Notes: a model not told the origin generated them from the sequence alone. Shown: positions 10,151 to 20,955, counted from the stretch's first letter. The stretch: 64,000 nt of DNA from Candidatus Terasakiella magnetica (GCF_900093605.1 NZ_FLYE01000046.1:1-64000), one strand, 5' to 3'. Numbers and translations are program-made.

Positions 10151-11008
10151 GTGAGTGCAGCCCAAACCCTTCGCCAGCTTTTAGAAAGTGATGACTTTTT
10201 AATGATGCCGTGTTGCTTTGATGGCATGAGTGCCAAACTGGTGGAACGCGCAGGCTACCCCTTGACCTTTATGAGTGGATTTTCAGTTTCAGCAGCTCGA
10301 AATGCACTGCCTGATACGGGCTTGTTGTCTTATGGGGAAATGGTGGAACAGGGCCGTTCCATCTGTCAGGCAACCAGCCTGCCTGTCATCGGTGATGGGG
10401 ATACGGGCTATGGCAATGCGTTAAATGTGAAACGCACGGTGCAAGGTTATGCTCAGGCTGGTTTTGCAGGCATCATGATTGAAGATCAAGTTTCACCAAA
10501 ACGTTGCGGCCATACGAGGGGTAAGAAAACAGTTGGGTTTGAGGAAGCTTGCATGCGCATTCAGGCCGCGGTTGATGCGCGCAATGAAGGCGCTGATATT
10601 TTGATCATGGCACGCAGTGATGCGCGCGAAACCGAAGGCATGGATGAAGCCATCAAGCGCATGAAAGCGTTTGAAGAAATCGGCGCTGATATCCTGTTTT
10701 TAGAAGCCCCGCAATCGGTTGAAGAAATGCAACGGTTTTGCACAGAAATTAAGGGTGCAAAAATGGCAAATATGGTGGAGCAGGGCAAAACACCCGTACT
10801 ACCCCCACAAGAGCTGCAAGACATGGGCTATAAGATTGCCGCCTATCCCTTAACCCTGATGCTCTCAGCCCTACAAGCCATGGAAAAAGCGCTTGAGGAG
10901 CTAAAAACAGGGGCGCACCCGTCAAACCTTGCCAGTTTTTCACACCTACAAGAAGTCATTGGTTTTCCTGAATATTATGCAGCGGAAGAACAATATAAGA
11001 TCGAGTAG
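10151..11008 (+). CDS. isocitrate lyase/PEP mutase superfamily enzyme (oxaloacetate decarboxylase or methylisocitrate-lyase-like)
   Basis: A 285-residue TIM-barrel enzyme starting at GTG. Family motifs are GDGDTGYGNALNV (Mg-binding acidic residues), IEDQVSPKRCGH (the K(K/R)CGH catalytic loop) and ARSDARE. The superfamily makes or breaks C-C or C-P bonds in 2-oxo or 2-hydroxy acids. Close relatives are annotated as oxaloacetate decarboxylase, 2-methylisocitrate lyase or carboxyphosphonoenolpyruvate phosphonomutase, and the sequence alone does not decide among them. It follows the malonyl-CoA decarboxylase gene by 5 nt, so a role in C3/C4 acid metabolism with that enzyme is likely. No phosphonate genes are nearby. 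Confidence 0.85.
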   Translation: MSAAQTLRQLLESDDFLMMPCCFDGMSAKLVERAGYPLTFMSGFSVSAARNALPDTGLLSYGEMVEQGRSICQATSLPVIGDGDTGYGNALNVKRTVQGYAQAGFAGIMIEDQVSPKRCGHTRGKKTVGFEEACMRIQAAVDARNEGADILIMARSDARETEGMDEAIKRMKAFEEIGADILFLEAPQSVEEMQRFCTEIKGAKMANMVEQGKTPVLPPQELQDMGYKIAAYPLTLMLSALQAMEKALEELKTGAHPSNLASFSHLQEVIGFPEYYAAEEQYKIE

Positions 11009-11117
11009 GTTTTTTCATATCGATTGAAAAGAGAGTAGGCCAAGAGCTTGTTTAGCTCCTGAATAGGGGGGCTTTAATGAGGGGGTATATAGAGGCACTC
11101 AGAAACGGACTTGGCTG

Positions 11118-12881
11118 TTAGCCAGTGTTTTCCAGCTCTCTTTTTTCAGCAAAGAGGTTAAATTCTTCAATGCGCAAAGGGCGGCTGTAATAATAACCCT
11201 GACCAAGCTGGCAGCCTTTTTCTCTCAAGAAATTATTATGTTCAAGCGTTTCAATACCTTCACCAACCACTTCAAGGTTGAGGCTTTGGGCCATGGTGAG
11301 GATGGCCGCGACCATGGCGGCATCTTCAGGATTGCTCGTGACGTCACGCACGAACATGCGGTCTATTTTTAGCGTATCAAGCGGGAAGCGTTTGAGATAG
11401 TTCAAGCTGGAATAGCCTGTACCAAAATCATCAATAGACAGGCGCACACCCATTTTCTTGAGCTCATGAAGCATGACAAGTGCTTCATCAAGGTTCTCCA
11501 TCATCAAGGTTTCGGTGATCTCAAGAGAAAGCTGGTTGGGATCAAAGCCTGTTCTGTCTAAAACCCCTTTGACAACATCGGGCAAGTTCTGTTCTCTAAA
11601 CTGGCGACTAGACAGGTTGATGCTGACGCGAAACGGGGTTTGAGACTGTCGTGACCAATCTTGAATTTCACGACAGGCGGTTTCTAAAACCCATTCCCCA
11701 ATAGGCATAATGAGGTGGTTTCTTTCAGCCAGTGGAATAAACTGTTCTGGTGAGACAAGGCCGCGCTCAGCACTGTGCCAACGCACCAAAGCCTCGGCAC
11801 TTTTCATCTGTCCTGTTTTGATATCCACAATGGGCTGATAGACCACATGAAATTCATCAAAGCTCTGCACCGCTTTGCGTAAATCACGCTCAATGGCGCG
11901 TTTGGCTTGGGCTTTTGCATCCAGCTCAGGGGTGAAGAAATGATAGGTGTTGCGCCCGGACTCTTTGGCCTTATTCATGGCACTGTCGGCGTTTCTTAAA
12001 AGCGTTTCCACATCATCGCCATCACCGGGCCATGAACACACCCCAATGGAGCAGGAAATATGGATTTCCTCATTTTCAATATCAAAGGGGCGATCCAGAG
12101 AATTTAAAATTTCCTGTGCCGCCAGACGGATTTCTTCATTGTCTTTAATATCAGGAATAACAGCTGTAAATTGGTCACCACTGAAGCGCGCAACGGTTAC
12201 ATTCTCATCAAATGTTTTGCTAAAGCGAATGGCAACTTCTTGCAGGAGCTTATCGCCTATAGTGTGACCCAAGGTGTCGTTAATCACTTTAAAACCATCT
12301 AGCCCGATAAAGAGAAGGGCCGTTTCAGAGCCTTTTTGACCAGAGGTGTAAAGCGCGCTGATGAAGTGATTAAGAAACAGGTTCCAGTTGGGCAGGTCTG
12401 TAATCAGGTCGTAATTACTGCGACGCTCAAGGCGTTCTTCTGTTTCTTTTTCATGAGTAACATCACGAAAGAAGAACACATAATTTGCCATGTCCAGATC
12501 GTCGCTATCCAGACTTTGGATATGGGTATCTGCACAATAAACATCACCCATTTTGCCTTCATTCCAAAGGATGCCCTCCCAGTGACCTTCTTGTTCAAGG
12601 CTGGTCTGCACCGCAGGCCAAAGTTCACCACGCTTGTGATGGGCAATCATCCCATTAATGGGGAAAAACTGAACGTCACTTTCATCATAACCCGTCAGCT
12701 CACTAAAGGCTGGGTTGATACTAATGATCTGATAGTTGGCATTTACAAGCGCAATAGGTTGAGTGGCAGATTGAAAAACAGATGACAACATACGATAGCG
12801 CGCGACTTCACGGCGCTGGGCAACCAGTTTCCCTTTAAGAGAGGCAATCTCTCTTTTTAAACTTTCAATGTCTTGTGTCAT
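11118..12881 (-). CDS. PAS-GGDEF-EAL protein, probable c-di-GMP phosphodiesterase
   Basis: A 587-residue soluble protein. Residues 1-40 are a predicted coiled coil, 40-145 a PAS domain (NPAFSELTGYDESD), about 160-325 a GGDEF domain and 335-580 an EAL domain. The cyclase signature is SGDQF (residues 234-238) instead of GGDEF, so cyclase activity is doubtful. The EAL domain keeps the catalytic motif (E363-A364-L365), the Mg-binding DDFGTGYSS loop and the downstream KIDR and GEGIE blocks. It most likely hydrolyses c-di-GMP, with the degenerate GGDEF as a possible GTP-sensing regulatory module. It is transcribed alone, downstream of and in the same direction as the aminotransferase gene, with a terminator between them. 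Confidence 0.93.
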   Translation of the reverse strand: MTQDIESLKREIASLKGKLVAQRREVARYRMLSSVFQSATQPIALVNANYQIISINPAFSELTGYDESDVQFFPINGMIAHHKRGELWPAVQTSLEQEGHWEGILWNEGKMGDVYCADTHIQSLDSDDLDMANYVFFFRDVTHEKETEERLERRSNYDLITDLPNWNLFLNHFISALYTSGQKGSETALLFIGLDGFKVINDTLGHTIGDKLLQEVAIRFSKTFDENVTVARFSGDQFTAVIPDIKDNEEIRLAAQEILNSLDRPFDIENEEIHISCSIGVCSWPGDGDDVETLLRNADSAMNKAKESGRNTYHFFTPELDAKAQAKRAIERDLRKAVQSFDEFHVVYQPIVDIKTGQMKSAEALVRWHSAERGLVSPEQFIPLAERNHLIMPIGEWVLETACREIQDWSRQSQTPFRVSINLSSRQFREQNLPDVVKGVLDRTGFDPNQLSLEITETLMMENLDEALVMLHELKKMGVRLSIDDFGTGYSSLNYLKRFPLDTLKIDRMFVRDVTSNPEDAAMVAAILTMAQSLNLEVVGEGIETLEHNNFLREKGCQLGQGYYYSRPLRIEEFNLFAEKRELENTG

Positions 12882-12955
12882 CGATATCTATATGCGCGGT
12901 TAGTTCTTTTAATTTAGAATTATTTTAGACTATAGATTTGCAAGTGACCAGAGTC

Positions 12956-12995
12956 AAAAACTGCGCAAAAGGATAATACCGATTGCGCAGTTTTT
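12956..12995 (-). terminator. intrinsic terminator after aspC
   Basis: A perfect 13-bp inverted repeat (AAAAACTGCGCAA at 12956-12968, TTGCGCAGTTTTT at 12983-12995) with a 14-nt loop. It lies just past the aminotransferase stop codon on the minus strand; the A-run of the left arm is the U-tract in the transcript. Confidence 0.88.
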
Positions 12996-13016
12996 AAAGG
13001 CTATATTATAGAAAAC

Positions 13017-14339
<1,323 letters not shown>

Positions 14340-14416
14340 TTAATGGCGGTTTTATGACATTTTCTTATGCGCATAGATAGATTGTTATGATTCCAAAAAA
14401 AATGTAATATCGTGAT

Positions 14417-15172
14417 ATGCTCAAAAGTTTTACGACTCTTTTTATCTCTCTTTGGTTTTGTACATTCACAGTGCAGGCTGAAGATGTTGATGTGCGGGTT
14501 TTCTATTCTGATATCGCCGGTATGAGCATGGAAGGTGACCAGCAAAAAGGCATGGGGCGTGAACTGCTGGAAACAGCCCTCAATGCGGCAGGTTTATCCT
14601 ATGAAACCAGGTTTTTGCCTTGGTCAAGGTTGTTGAAAACGGCTTCGCGTGACCCAAAAGCCTTGATGTTACCCCTTGGGCGCACGGAGCAAAGAGAAAA
14701 AAGCTATCGATGGATCAGGCCAATTTTTGAGGCTGAGATCGGTTTTGTTTCCCTGTTTCAGCCCATTGATGATTTTGAAACGGCAAAAAGCTTAAGCAGT
14801 ATTGGTGTCTGGAAAGACACATTCTTTGAGACCATACTGGTTAAAAAAGGCTTTAAAAATCTTGCTCACTTCAATGATGATGAACAGTTAGGAAAATTGT
14901 TTCTCACGGGTCGAACAGGTGCATGGTATGGCGAGCTTAATGAAAGCCGCTACCGTCTTAAATCCTACCAAGATCAAAATGATTTGAAAGAGCTCGAAAT
15001 CTATTTTGGCAAACCCGTAACAGCTATTCAGGCATGGCTTGTGGCGGGTAAAGAGTTTGACCCTGTCAAATCTGAAAAGATCAATGCAGCCTTGAATGCC
15101 TTATATCTATCGGGTTTTGCCGACGAGCTTTATGCCAAATATTATGATTTTGACACAGGCAACAGTCATTAA
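14417..15172 (+). CDS. periplasmic solute-binding protein, family 3 type (orphan)
   Basis: A 251-residue protein with a signal peptide (MLKSFTTLFISLWFCTFTVQA, cut before ED). The rest resembles the extracellular solute-binding family 3 fold used for amino acids (EAEIGFVSLFQ; ALNALYLSGFADELYAKY at the C-terminus). No ABC permease or ATPase gene is next to it, so it may be a sensory or orphan binding protein rather than part of a transporter. The ligand is unknown. A second protein of the same broad family is at 43365-44135. Confidence 0.78.
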   Translation: MLKSFTTLFISLWFCTFTVQAEDVDVRVFYSDIAGMSMEGDQQKGMGRELLETALNAAGLSYETRFLPWSRLLKTASRDPKALMLPLGRTEQREKSYRWIRPIFEAEIGFVSLFQPIDDFETAKSLSSIGVWKDTFFETILVKKGFKNLAHFNDDEQLGKLFLTGRTGAWYGELNESRYRLKSYQDQNDLKELEIYFGKPVTAIQAWLVAGKEFDPVKSEKINAALNALYLSGFADELYAKYYDFDTGNSH

Positions 15173-15187
15173 AAGCTGCCTTGAAAT

Positions 15188-15221
15188 GAGGAGCGAAATA
15201 ATAGGTAATTTATCGCCCCTC
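15188..15221. terminator. possible bidirectional terminator between convergent genes
   Basis: GAGGAGCGA at 15188-15196 pairs with TCGCCCCTC at 15213-15221 with one mismatch, between the convergent binding-protein and ppk2 genes. The U-tracts are weak on both sides. Confidence 0.4.
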
Positions 15222-15241
15222 TTTATCAAGAAAAGATATGG

Positions 15242-16252
15242 TTAGTCCTCTACATCTAATTCTTGTTCGGTTGTACGAATAATGCGTGGGTCCCATTGAA
15301 GGAGCTCATCATTTTTTCCTTCATAGTCAACTTCTGAGAGGAAATAACGAATGGCATTGATACGGGCACGTTTTTTATCGTCAGACTTTACGATTGTCCA
15401 AGGGGCCTCTTTGGTATCTGTATAGAAGAAAACATCCTTTTTGGCTTTTGTGTAGGCAGCCCATTTATTCTGGGATTCTTTATCCACAGGAGAAAGCTTC
15501 CATTGCTTTAAAGGGTCATTTTCACGACTGGCAAAACGTCGCGCCTGTTCCGTTTTTGAAACGGAGAAATAGAATTTAAACATCTTTAGGCCAGAGCGAT
15601 AAAGAATGCGCTCAAATTCCGGTACACTGCGCAGAAACTCTTTGACTTCATCTGGGTCGCAAAATTTCATAACGCGTTCAACCATGCCACGGTTATACCA
15701 TGAGCGATCAAAGAGAACGATTTCACCTGCCGTTGGGAGGTGTTGCACATAGCGTTGGAAATACCATTGGTTACGCTCGCGGTCTGTTGGCTTTTCAAGG
15801 GCAACGACTTGGCAACCACGTGGGTTGAGGTGCTCAATAAACCGTTTGATCGTGCCACCTTTTCCCGCTGCATCGCGACCTTCAAAAATGGACAGAATTT
15901 TCTGTTCACTTTCTTTTACGGAGTTCTGCATTTTCAAAAGTTCAACATGCAGTGGTGCAATGATTTCAAGATAGTCAGCTGTCTTTAATTTACCAATAGG
16001 GGCATCTGGGTCATCAAGCTGATCAATTGGGCGGCCATTAAGCAAACCTGTACCCATTTGTTTGATGCGTTTTTTCGCATCTTTTTTGCCTTTGAATTTT
16101 TCAGCATCGCGCCCTGCAGGTCTTATTTTTTCAAGCTCTTCAGTTGCAATAAATTCCTGTTCCATCAGGGCATCATCTTTTGTATCCGCATCAAGCTGAA
16201 CGATATCTGCTGATGACTGTTTTGCTTTTGTAGATGTTTTTGTCGTTGCCAT
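15242..16252 (-). CDS. ppk2: polyphosphate kinase 2
   Basis: A 336-residue PPK2 family protein. A charged N-terminal extension of about 90 residues precedes the catalytic domain. Walker A is GRDAAGKGGTIKRF, Walker B is VLFDRSWYNRGMVERVMKFC, and the lid/C-terminal part contains ENDPLKQWKLSPVD. The family makes nucleoside di- or triphosphates from polyphosphate; this looks like a single-domain class I enzyme, though the class cannot be proved here. The start ATG has GAGGAT 10 nt upstream. It faces away from uvrB across a 128-bp gap that must hold both promoters. Confidence 0.95.
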   Translation of the reverse strand: MATTKTSTKAKQSSADIVQLDADTKDDALMEQEFIATEELEKIRPAGRDAEKFKGKKDAKKRIKQMGTGLLNGRPIDQLDDPDAPIGKLKTADYLEIIAPLHVELLKMQNSVKESEQKILSIFEGRDAAGKGGTIKRFIEHLNPRGCQVVALEKPTDRERNQWYFQRYVQHLPTAGEIVLFDRSWYNRGMVERVMKFCDPDEVKEFLRSVPEFERILYRSGLKMFKFYFSVSKTEQARRFASRENDPLKQWKLSPVDKESQNKWAAYTKAKKDVFFYTDTKEAPWTIVKSDDKKRARINAIRYFLSEVDYEGKNDELLQWDPRIIRTTEQELDVED

Positions 16253-16380
16253 TATATATTTATCCTCTACATGTGTCTAAATCGATTCCTATCGCAATGT
16301 AGCAGATTTTTATGAGTAAAACTTTATCTAGATCAAATTAGCTCTAAAAAAGGGCGTGATATTTTGATATATCAAAGGGT

Positions 16381-18501
16381 ATGGAAAACGAAACAGTCTT
16401 TACACCGCCTAAGCATCCCGTCCCCAAAGGGGGGAAGCCTTTTAAACTGGTCAGCGATTTTGAACCCGCCGGCGATCAGCCCGAAGCCATTGCCGATTTG
16501 GTCAAAGGCATTGAGGAAGGTGAAAAAGATCAGGTTCTTTTGGGGGTTACAGGTTCGGGGAAAACCTTCACCATTGCCCATGTGATTGAAAAGCTGCAAC
16601 GCCCGGCTGTTGTGCTCGCGCCAAACAAGACATTGGCGGCCCAGCTTTATAGCGAGATGAAAAGCTTCTTTCCCGATAATCATGTGGAATATTTTGTTTC
16701 CTTTTATGATTATTATCAGCCCGAAGCTTATGTGGCAAAGACCGATACTTACATTGAAAAAGACAGCTCCATTAACGAGCAAATCGACCGGATGCGCCAT
16801 GCTGCCACACGGTCCTTATTAGAGTATCGCGATACTATCATTGTGGCCTCGGTTTCCTGTATCTACGGTATTGGCGCGGTTGAGACCTATTCAGAAATGA
16901 CGCTTTCCATTGAAGCCGGTGGTGAATATGACGTGCGTGATATGATGAAGGGCTTGGTGGAGCTGCAATATCAACGCAATGATAACAGCTTTCAGCGCGG
17001 CAGTTTTCGCGTGCGTGGGGATGTGATTGAAATCTTCCCGTCTCACTTTGAAGACCGCGCATGGCGTTTAAGCTTTTTTGGGGAAGAGCTGGAAGATATC
17101 TGGGAGTTTGACCCGCTCACTGGCGAGAAGATCACCACCTTAGAAAAGATCACGGTTTATCCCAACAGCCACTATGTCACCCCACGCCCGACCTTGATGC
17201 AGGCGTCCAAAAAAATTAAAGCAGAAATGAAAGCCCGCGTGCAGTGGTTTCAGGAAAATAATAAATTACTGGAAGCTCAACGCATTCAAGAACGCACGAC
17301 CTTTGATCTGGAAATGATCGAGACCACGGGGTTCTGCTCGGGCATTGAAAACTATTCGCGTTATTTAACAGATCGCGAAGAAGGTCAGCCACCGCCAACC
17401 TTGTTTGAATATCTGCCTGATGATGCCTTGTTGTTTGTGGATGAGAGCCATGTGGGGGTCTCGCAAATTGGCGGGATGTATCGCGGTGACTTTAACCGGA
17501 AAAGTAATTTATCCAGTTATGGTTTTCGCTTGCCGTCTTGTCTGGATAACCGCCCGTTAAAATTTGAAGAATGGGACCATATGCGCCCCCAAAGCGTGTT
17601 TGTTTCTGCCACCCCCGGGGATTGGGAGATGGAGCGCACAGGCGGGGTCTTTGCTGAACAGGTCATTCGCCCCACAGGGCTGATTGACCCCATCTGTATT
17701 GTGCGCCCGGTTGAAACCCAAGTTGATGATCTGCTTAATGAATGTAAGGAAACCGCAGCTAAGGGCGAGCGGGTGTTGGTCACCACCTTGACCAAACGCA
17801 TGGCCGAAGACCTCACTGAATATTTCCACGAACAAGGCGTGCGGGTGCGCTATATGCATAGTGATATTGATACATTAGAGCGCATCGAAATTATCCGCGA
17901 TTTACGCCTTGGTGCTTTTGATGTGCTGGTGGGCATCAACCTGTTGCGCGAAGGTTTGGATATCCCTGAATGTTCGGTTGTGGCAATTTTGGATGCGGAT
18001 AAAGAAGGCTTCTTGCGCTCTAAACGCTCCTTGGTGCAGACCATTGGGCGTGCTGCGCGTCACATTAACGGGCGCGTGATCCTTTATGCCGATAAGATGA
18101 CGCAAAGTCTGGATTACGCCATTGGCGAAACCAACCGTCGCCGCGCCAAACAGCAAGCCTATAACGAAGAACATGGCATCACCCCTAAGACGGTGAAATC
18201 CAACATCTCTAACGTTCTTGATGATGTTTCCCAAGGTGATTATGTGCATGTGGATACGGGCGCTGCGGGTGAAGAGCATTTAGTGGGCAAAGACTTAAAA
18301 ACAGTCTTGGCTGATATGGATAAAAAGATGAAAGAGGCCGCCGCCAACCTCGAATTTGAAGAAGCCGCACGCCTTCGCGATGAAATCCGCCGCCTTGAAG
18401 CATCCGAGCTCGGCCTTGATCGCGCCGGCGTTGCCAAGGGTGCTGCCCAGCGTGCAGGTGTGGGCGCTAAAAAGAAGAAAAAGAAGCGTCGTGGACCGTG
18501 A
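16381..18501 (+). CDS. uvrB: excinuclease ABC subunit B
   Basis: A 706-residue UvrB of normal length. The DNA-binding helicase core has Walker A GVTGSGKT near residue 55 and the beta-hairpin region [20 protein letters not shown]. The later helicase motifs [35 protein letters not shown] and QTIGRAARH follow. A C-terminal UVR (UvrC-binding) domain is present ([16 protein letters not shown]), ending in a basic tail [10 protein letters not shown]. It loads with UvrA on damaged DNA and hands over to UvrC. Its stop codon overlaps the GTG start of arfB by 4 nt (GTGA). Confidence 0.98.
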   Translation: MENETVFTPPKHPVPKGGKPFKLVSDFEPAGDQPEAIADLVKGIEEGEKDQVLLGVTGSGKTFTIAHVIEKLQRPAVVLAPNKTLAAQLYSEMKSFFPDNHVEYFVSFYDYYQPEAYVAKTDTYIEKDSSINEQIDRMRHAATRSLLEYRDTIIVASVSCIYGIGAVETYSEMTLSIEAGGEYDVRDMMKGLVELQYQRNDNSFQRGSFRVRGDVIEIFPSHFEDRAWRLSFFGEELEDIWEFDPLTGEKITTLEKITVYPNSHYVTPRPTLMQASKKIKAEMKARVQWFQENNKLLEAQRIQERTTFDLEMIETTGFCSGIENYSRYLTDREEGQPPPTLFEYLPDDALLFVDESHVGVSQIGGMYRGDFNRKSNLSSYGFRLPSCLDNRPLKFEEWDHMRPQSVFVSATPGDWEMERTGGVFAEQVIRPTGLIDPICIVRPVETQVDDLLNECKETAAKGERVLVTTLTKRMAEDLTEYFHEQGVRVRYMHSDIDTLERIEIIRDLRLGAFDVLVGINLLREGLDIPECSVVAILDADKEGFLRSKRSLVQTIGRAARHINGRVILYADKMTQSLDYAIGETNRRRAKQQAYNEEHGITPKTVKSNISNVLDDVSQGDYVHVDTGAAGEEHLVGKDLKTVLADMDKKMKEAAANLEFEEAARLRDEIRRLEASELGLDRAGVAKGAAQRAGVGAKKKKKKRRGP

Positions 18502-18917
18502 TTAAAATCACCAACACCGTCTTTATCGACGAGTCCGAGATTGAGGAAAAGTTTATCCGCAGTCCGGGCTCAGGTGGGCAGAAAGTCAATAAAACCGAAA
18601 GTGCGGTTCAGTTGCGTTTTAATGCGCGTGCGTGTCGTGTGCTTTCTTATGCTGTTTTTATGCGTTTGCAAAAGATTGCAGGGAGCCGGATGAGTAAAGA
18701 CGGCGTGATTGTTTTAACCGCTCACACTCATCGTACACAGGAAATGAACCGGGCAGACGGGCTTGCGCGTTTGGTGAAAATGATTGCTCAAGCCTGTGTC
18801 AGCCCAAAGAAAAGGCGGGCAACAAAGCCGACGAAGGCGTCGAAAAAACGTCGCCTTGAGGGAAAGAAACGCACAAGCGACATAAAGAAAAGTCGTTCTA
18901 GGGTCAGGACCTATTAA
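18498..18917 (+). CDS. arfB: alternative ribosome-rescue factor, peptidyl-tRNA hydrolase (ArfB/YaeJ)
   Basis: A 139-residue class-I release-factor-like protein with the GGQ motif ([12 protein letters not shown]26-G27-Q28) and a long basic C-terminal tail ([20 protein letters not shown]) that in ArfB enters the empty mRNA channel of stalled ribosomes. It hydrolyses peptidyl-tRNA on non-stop ribosomes. The GTG start overlaps uvrB by 4 nt. The last codons (RVRTY and the TAA stop) lie inside the left terminal repeat of the palindromic element at 18899-19165, so the original C-terminus was probably replaced by the insertion. The length is close to the family norm, so function is probably kept. Confidence 0.93.
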   Translation: MIKITNTVFIDESEIEEKFIRSPGSGGQKVNKTESAVQLRFNARACRVLSYAVFMRLQKIAGSRMSKDGVIVLTAHTHRTQEMNRADGLARLVKMIAQACVSPKKRRATKPTKASKKRRLEGKKRTSDIKKSRSRVRTY

Positions 18918-19165
18918 TTTATTGAGTTTGGCAGAGATGAATTTGAAGAAGGGTTAGGCATAGTCCCCGCAGAAGTACTTGTACTTTAAGGGGAGTATAA
19001 CGACAGCTTTCTTCAAATTCATCCTGTCCCTCCGGGATTTATTAAAAATGCCACAAATACAGCGTCAAAGACTTTTGAAAGTACAAGTACTTCCTGCAAG
19101 TCATTTCCTTGCCTTGTGGTATTTTTAATAAACCAAACACATTAAATTAATAGGTCCTGACCCTA
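18899..19165. mobile_element. 267-bp palindromic MITE/REPIN-like element
   Basis: Terminal inverted repeats lie at 18899-18931 and 19133-19165: the outer 23 bp are perfect and two mismatches occur over 33 bp (core TAGGGTCAGGACCTATTAAT). Inside are two further hairpins. One has perfect 15-bp arms GATGAATTTGAAGAA at 18936-18950 and its complement at 19009-19023. The other has 19-bp arms with one mismatch at 19038-19056 and 19114-19132. GAAGTACTTGTACTT (from 18972) and its complement (about 19078-19093) also pair. There is no coding frame. The ends are TA on both sides, which would fit a TA target-site duplication but is also part of the palindrome. It occupies nearly the whole arfB-lysE gap. 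Confidence 0.8.
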
Positions 19166-19253
19166 AGGTAAGTGACTATTAAAAAATAAACCTCAAGAAA
19201 TCACGCCTGCATGATAGACTTGGCTTAGACTGATCAGCAAAAAGGTATGAAAA

Positions 19254-19871
19254 ATGAACATGGAAGCGCTTTTCGCCCTTGTGGTGGCAACGGCCATTTT
19301 GGGGATGGTTCCCGGTCCTGTTGTGGCTGCACTGGTGGGGCGGGCTTTATTTAAGGGTGTTCAATCGACTTTTGGTGTTTTGGCTGGTGTGTTTGTCGGT
19401 GATCTGGTCTGGTTGCTGGCGGCTGTATCAGGGCTTGGCTATGTGGCGGCGAGTTACTCCACGCTTTTTCTGGTGATTAAATATGTCGGGGCGCTCTATC
19501 TGATTTATCTCGGCATTGGTGCGCTACGTCATGCGTTTGCCCAAAATATGGAAGTGAAAATCCCAAAAGAGGCCCGTAAAGGCGCAGGCTTTGTTACAGG
19601 CTTGCTGGTCACGTTGGGTAATCCGAAACTGGTGGTCTTTTATGTCGGTTTCTTGCCAAGTTTTATCGATATGCAAGCGCTTGCCTTTCAGGATGCGGTG
19701 ATGGCGGCGATTTTGGTGCCGACCACTTTTTGTTTCATCAATTTCTGCTGGGCCTTTAGCGCATCTAAGGCCCGCAATCTGATGAAAGCACAAAAGCCCA
19801 TGCGGGTCATGAACATGCTTTCTGGTGGTCTGTTAGTTGGGGCGGGCGCCTTTATGATGATTGAAGAATAG
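19254..19871 (+). CDS. LysE/RhtB family amino-acid exporter
   Basis: A 205-residue inner-membrane protein with about six hydrophobic segments and the LysE signature near the N-terminus (ATAILGMVPGPVVAALVGRAL), then KYVGALYLIYLGIGALRHAF and VTLGNPKLVVFYVGFLP. The family exports amino acids or derivatives by proton exchange. Its stop codon is 10 nt before the ATG of a cysteine-synthase-like enzyme, so the exported compound may be a sulfur amino acid or its precursor; that is inference. Confidence 0.9.
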   Translation: MNMEALFALVVATAILGMVPGPVVAALVGRALFKGVQSTFGVLAGVFVGDLVWLLAAVSGLGYVAASYSTLFLVIKYVGALYLIYLGIGALRHAFAQNMEVKIPKEARKGAGFVTGLLVTLGNPKLVVFYVGFLPSFIDMQALAFQDAVMAAILVPTTFCFINFCWAFSASKARNLMKAQKPMRVMNMLSGGLLVGAGAFMMIEE

Positions 19872-19881
19872 GAGAGTTTTT

Positions 19882-20949
19882 ATGACATGGCTGAATGAAA
19901 CCATGCGCCGGATTGAGGCTGATTATAACCGATCAGCTGACACCCACCTTATCCATCATCATGTGCCGGGCTGTGACGGTATTGATCTTTATTTTAAAGA
20001 TGAATCGACCCATCCATCTGGCAGTTTAAAGCACCGCTTGGCGCGCTCCCTATTTCTTTATGGGGTCTGTAACGGGGTGATCAATGAAGGCACCACCATC
20101 ATTGAATCCTCATCAGGTAGCACGGCAATTTCAGAGGCTTATTTCGCCCGTTTTCTTGGACTGCCTTTTATTGCGGTGGTGCCGAAAAATACCGCCAAAG
20201 CCAAGCTGGATCAGATTGAGTTTTTTGGGGGGAAATGTCATCTGGTGGACCCCAGCGATATTTATAGCGATGCCAAACGTCTGGCATTGGAGCTCGATGG
20301 TTATTATATGGACCAGTTCACCAATGCCGAGCGTGCAACAGATTGGCGCTCTAATAACAATATTGCCGATAGTATTTTCGCCCAGATGAGTGCGGAAAAA
20401 TACCCGGTCCCCACATGGGTGGTGGTGAGCGCGGGCACGGGCGGGACATCTGCGACAATTGGGCGCTATAAACGTTATTACTCGCGCCAGTTTGGGGCAA
20501 CCCAGCTTTGTGTGGCTGATCCTGATAACTCGGTCTTTTATGAGTATTATCATAAAGGGGATGAGAGCCTGACTTCGCCAAAAGGCTCACGCATTGAAGG
20601 CATTGGTCGCCCGCGTGTGGAACCTTCCTTTATCCGCACAGTGGTGGACCATATGGAGCATGTGCCCGATGCAGCCTCACTTGCTGCGATACATTTTTTA
20701 GAAAAAGAAATGGGGCGCAAATGCGGGGCTTCTACCGGAACAAACTTTTACGCCACCTTAAAGCTGATGTGTGAGATGAAATCCCGCGGGGAAAAAGGCA
20801 GTGTGGTCACCATGATCTGTGATCCCGGTGAGCGTTATAATGAGACCTATTATAATTCCGACTGGCTTGTTGCCCAAGGTTTTGACCTTCAGCCTCATCT
20901 TGAGCATATTGAGCAGGCCTATCGCACGGGCCAATGGGGGAAGGGGTAA
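19882..20949 (+). CDS. PLP-dependent cysteine-synthase-family enzyme (Cds1-like cysteine desulfhydrase possible)
   Basis: A 355-residue fold-type II PLP enzyme. The Schiff-base lysine is in HPSGSLKHR (K50), followed by the substrate loop ESSSGSTAISEA and a glycine-rich phosphate-binding loop SAGTGGTSATIGRY. This matches the branch of the cysteine synthase/cystathionine beta-synthase superfamily that includes the Cds1 L-cysteine desulfhydrase; the exact reaction is not proven. The frame extends seven codons further upstream to 19861, but the ATG at 19882 has GGAG with good spacing. The gene lies between a LysE exporter and a glycerophosphodiesterase. Confidence 0.82.
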   Translation: MTWLNETMRRIEADYNRSADTHLIHHHVPGCDGIDLYFKDESTHPSGSLKHRLARSLFLYGVCNGVINEGTTIIESSSGSTAISEAYFARFLGLPFIAVVPKNTAKAKLDQIEFFGGKCHLVDPSDIYSDAKRLALELDGYYMDQFTNAERATDWRSNNNIADSIFAQMSAEKYPVPTWVVVSAGTGGTSATIGRYKRYYSRQFGATQLCVADPDNSVFYEYYHKGDESLTSPKGSRIEGIGRPRVEPSFIRTVVDHMEHVPDAASLAAIHFLEKEMGRKCGASTGTNFYATLKLMCEMKSRGEKGSVVTMICDPGERYNETYYNSDWLVAQGFDLQPHLEHIEQAYRTGQWGKG

Positions 20950-20955
20950 CTTGCA

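Noticed and set aside
18918-19253. Simple terminator between arfB and lysE
   Set aside because: The inverted repeats are too long (33-bp ends, two internal hairpins) and no T-run follows; a mobile element explains them better.
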